DNA of 64,000 nt from Polytrichum commune (lineage: Eukaryota; Streptophyta; Polytrichopsida; Polytrichales; Polytrichaceae): assembly GCA_950295325.1 (NCBI GenBank), contig OX485809.1, forward strand, positions 31,000,001-31,064,000, given 5' to 3'. The notes beneath the pieces were generated by a model. It ran no database searches. It was given only the letters and a program-made list of their open reading frames with translations, and had not been told where the DNA came from. Shown one piece after another: positions 62,801 through 64,000 of the stretch. A program made the translations under genes and the position numbers. Position 1 is the first letter of the stretch. Every line of letters begins with the position of its first letter.

Positions 62801-64000
62801 GTTGAAGATTCTTGAAGGTATCCATTGAAAACTATGTGAGATCAATGATATTTAATGATATAACATGGTCAATTTTAATTAAGGTAAAACTTACTAAATG
62901 CATAGAAGTATGATAGCACGGGGCAAAGCTGGGGGGGGGAGACACAAACACACGCACTCATACACTTGTTTGAGACAAATACCATAGAATATTATTGACA
63001 GTGGTCAAATATGTAGTTATTATGTGTATTTAAGGGTACGAATATTTTCCGTGGATAAATTCTTCTAGGCAAAGTAAGGTAAGGGCAATTCCTCTCAATT
63101 CCGTAACATTTGTGACCACACGTGTTGAGTTCAGTGGGCCATGGGTCCGACTCATTATATGTTGGTAATCAAGCTTGTTTTACATGCTCACATCTACAAT
63201 GTCAGTCTAACAAGCCTCGCCATGGTGGTGACTCTGACTGATGTTGCCTTGCAACCTGGGCAAGGTCCCACCTTGTGGTTGCCCTACCAATCACAACCCA
63301 TTTTTGGTTTGTCGCATGCAAGCTTGGTAGGTGCCTACTCAAACTCATTGCCCATCATGTGCCTACATGTTTTACCATCTCCCATCATATTTTCTCATCA
63401 CATGCCCCCGTAATTACCCTTCCCCTATAGCAAGTCATCTTTGTCGCATGTTTGGGCATGAAAGTCTAGTAGAGGTGCCCTACTAGTGTTCCCTTCGACT
63501 TTCGTGTATACAATGTTGTGGCGGGGCTCTTATACCAATGTTCAACACTCTAGTTGATGGGCGAGGGTGTGGGTTGAAGGCTTGGTGAAGGGTTCAAGTG
63601 GAGTGTTTAGAGTTAGGTCAATGGTTTAGACTCGGGGTTCATCTTCGAGGTTTTTGTTTTGTGTTTATGGTCCAAAGTATGCTACATGACAATGCTATGC
63701 TTTGTTGAACGGGTGAATAGATGGGTACGTAGCGAAGCAACGATTTACACGAATGAAAAACAAATGAAGAAGTACTACATGGTATAGTTTGATGCGCCTC
63801 TTTGGATTTGAGATACTCTATTCCCTCCTTAAAAGCCAAGAAGTGGATTTTGTTCTACTTATAGTGAAGGGAAATCATTCATATTCGTATGTGAATATCC
63901 CCCAAATACCTTCTGATCACATGTGTATATAATCTTAAAAGTTGGGTGACATGGGCCCTTTGGTGTCCATGATCAACCTTTCTTATATTCCCCAAGTAGA
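59891..64000. other. Gene-poor tail with homopolymer runs
   Basis: No gene was recognised. A C-run lies at about 62645-62659 and a G-run at about 62931-62939. Short frames such as 61493-61774 and 63141-63413 have no recognisable domain. Confidence 0.5.

Overview
This is a stretch of plant nuclear DNA. Every gene is split by GT-AG introns (one GC-AG). The recognisable products are plant-type: a WDR11-like protein, an X-type intrinsic protein (XIP aquaporin), the snoRNP protein GAR1 and the complex III subunit QCR9. Plant telo-boxes (AAACCCTA) lie next to some genes, and the spacers hold plant-style MITEs, a LINE and an NLR P-loop relic. XIPs occur in mosses, lycophytes and many dicots but not in grasses or Brassicaceae. 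With this LINE type, a seed-free land plant or a dicot is possible; I cannot name the species. No prokaryotic, organellar or CRISPR features were seen.

Layout: (1) 100-5546 (+), the last twelve exons of a WDR11-like gene whose 5' half lies left of the window. (2) 7.4-9.3 kb, a degenerate tandem array with a period near 125-170 bp, interrupted by an insertion. (3) 11035-14839 (+), a six-exon gene for an unrecognised 647-residue protein with three internal ~101-residue helical repeats, followed by exon-like sequence in the same frame beyond its stop. (4) 17.9-36 kb, a gene-poor, repeat-rich block: a decayed LINE with RNase H domain; a family of elements with G-rich/C-rich inverted ends, including a ~2.4 kb copy with a ruined ORF; an NLR P-loop fragment; MITEs; a dispersed repeat family; microsatellites. 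(5) 38095-41918 (+), a three-exon XIP aquaporin gene with NPC/NPG selectivity motifs. Intron 1, intron 2 and the 3' flank each hold a separate tandem duplication, and two of these start inside coding sequence. (6) 45976-48728 (+), a seven-exon gene for an unrecognised ~371-residue, beta-rich protein (less certain model). (7) 51828-53650 (+), GAR1 with five exons and a promoter carrying TGGGCC plus a double telo-box. (8) 55706-56773 (-), QCR9 in three very small exons. (9) 57.7-64 kb, a transposon-rich tail: a Tourist-like MITE with TTA target duplication, an ACTAC-ended MITE, a CACTA-type MITE with ATT duplication, and foldback sequences.

The genes form no operon or pathway. They serve endomembrane/trafficking (WDR11), membrane transport (XIP), nucleolar RNA modification (GAR1) and mitochondrial respiration (QCR9). 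Exon models were built by hand from reading frame, splice consensus, phase continuity and family similarity. Where a junction is weak this is stated.
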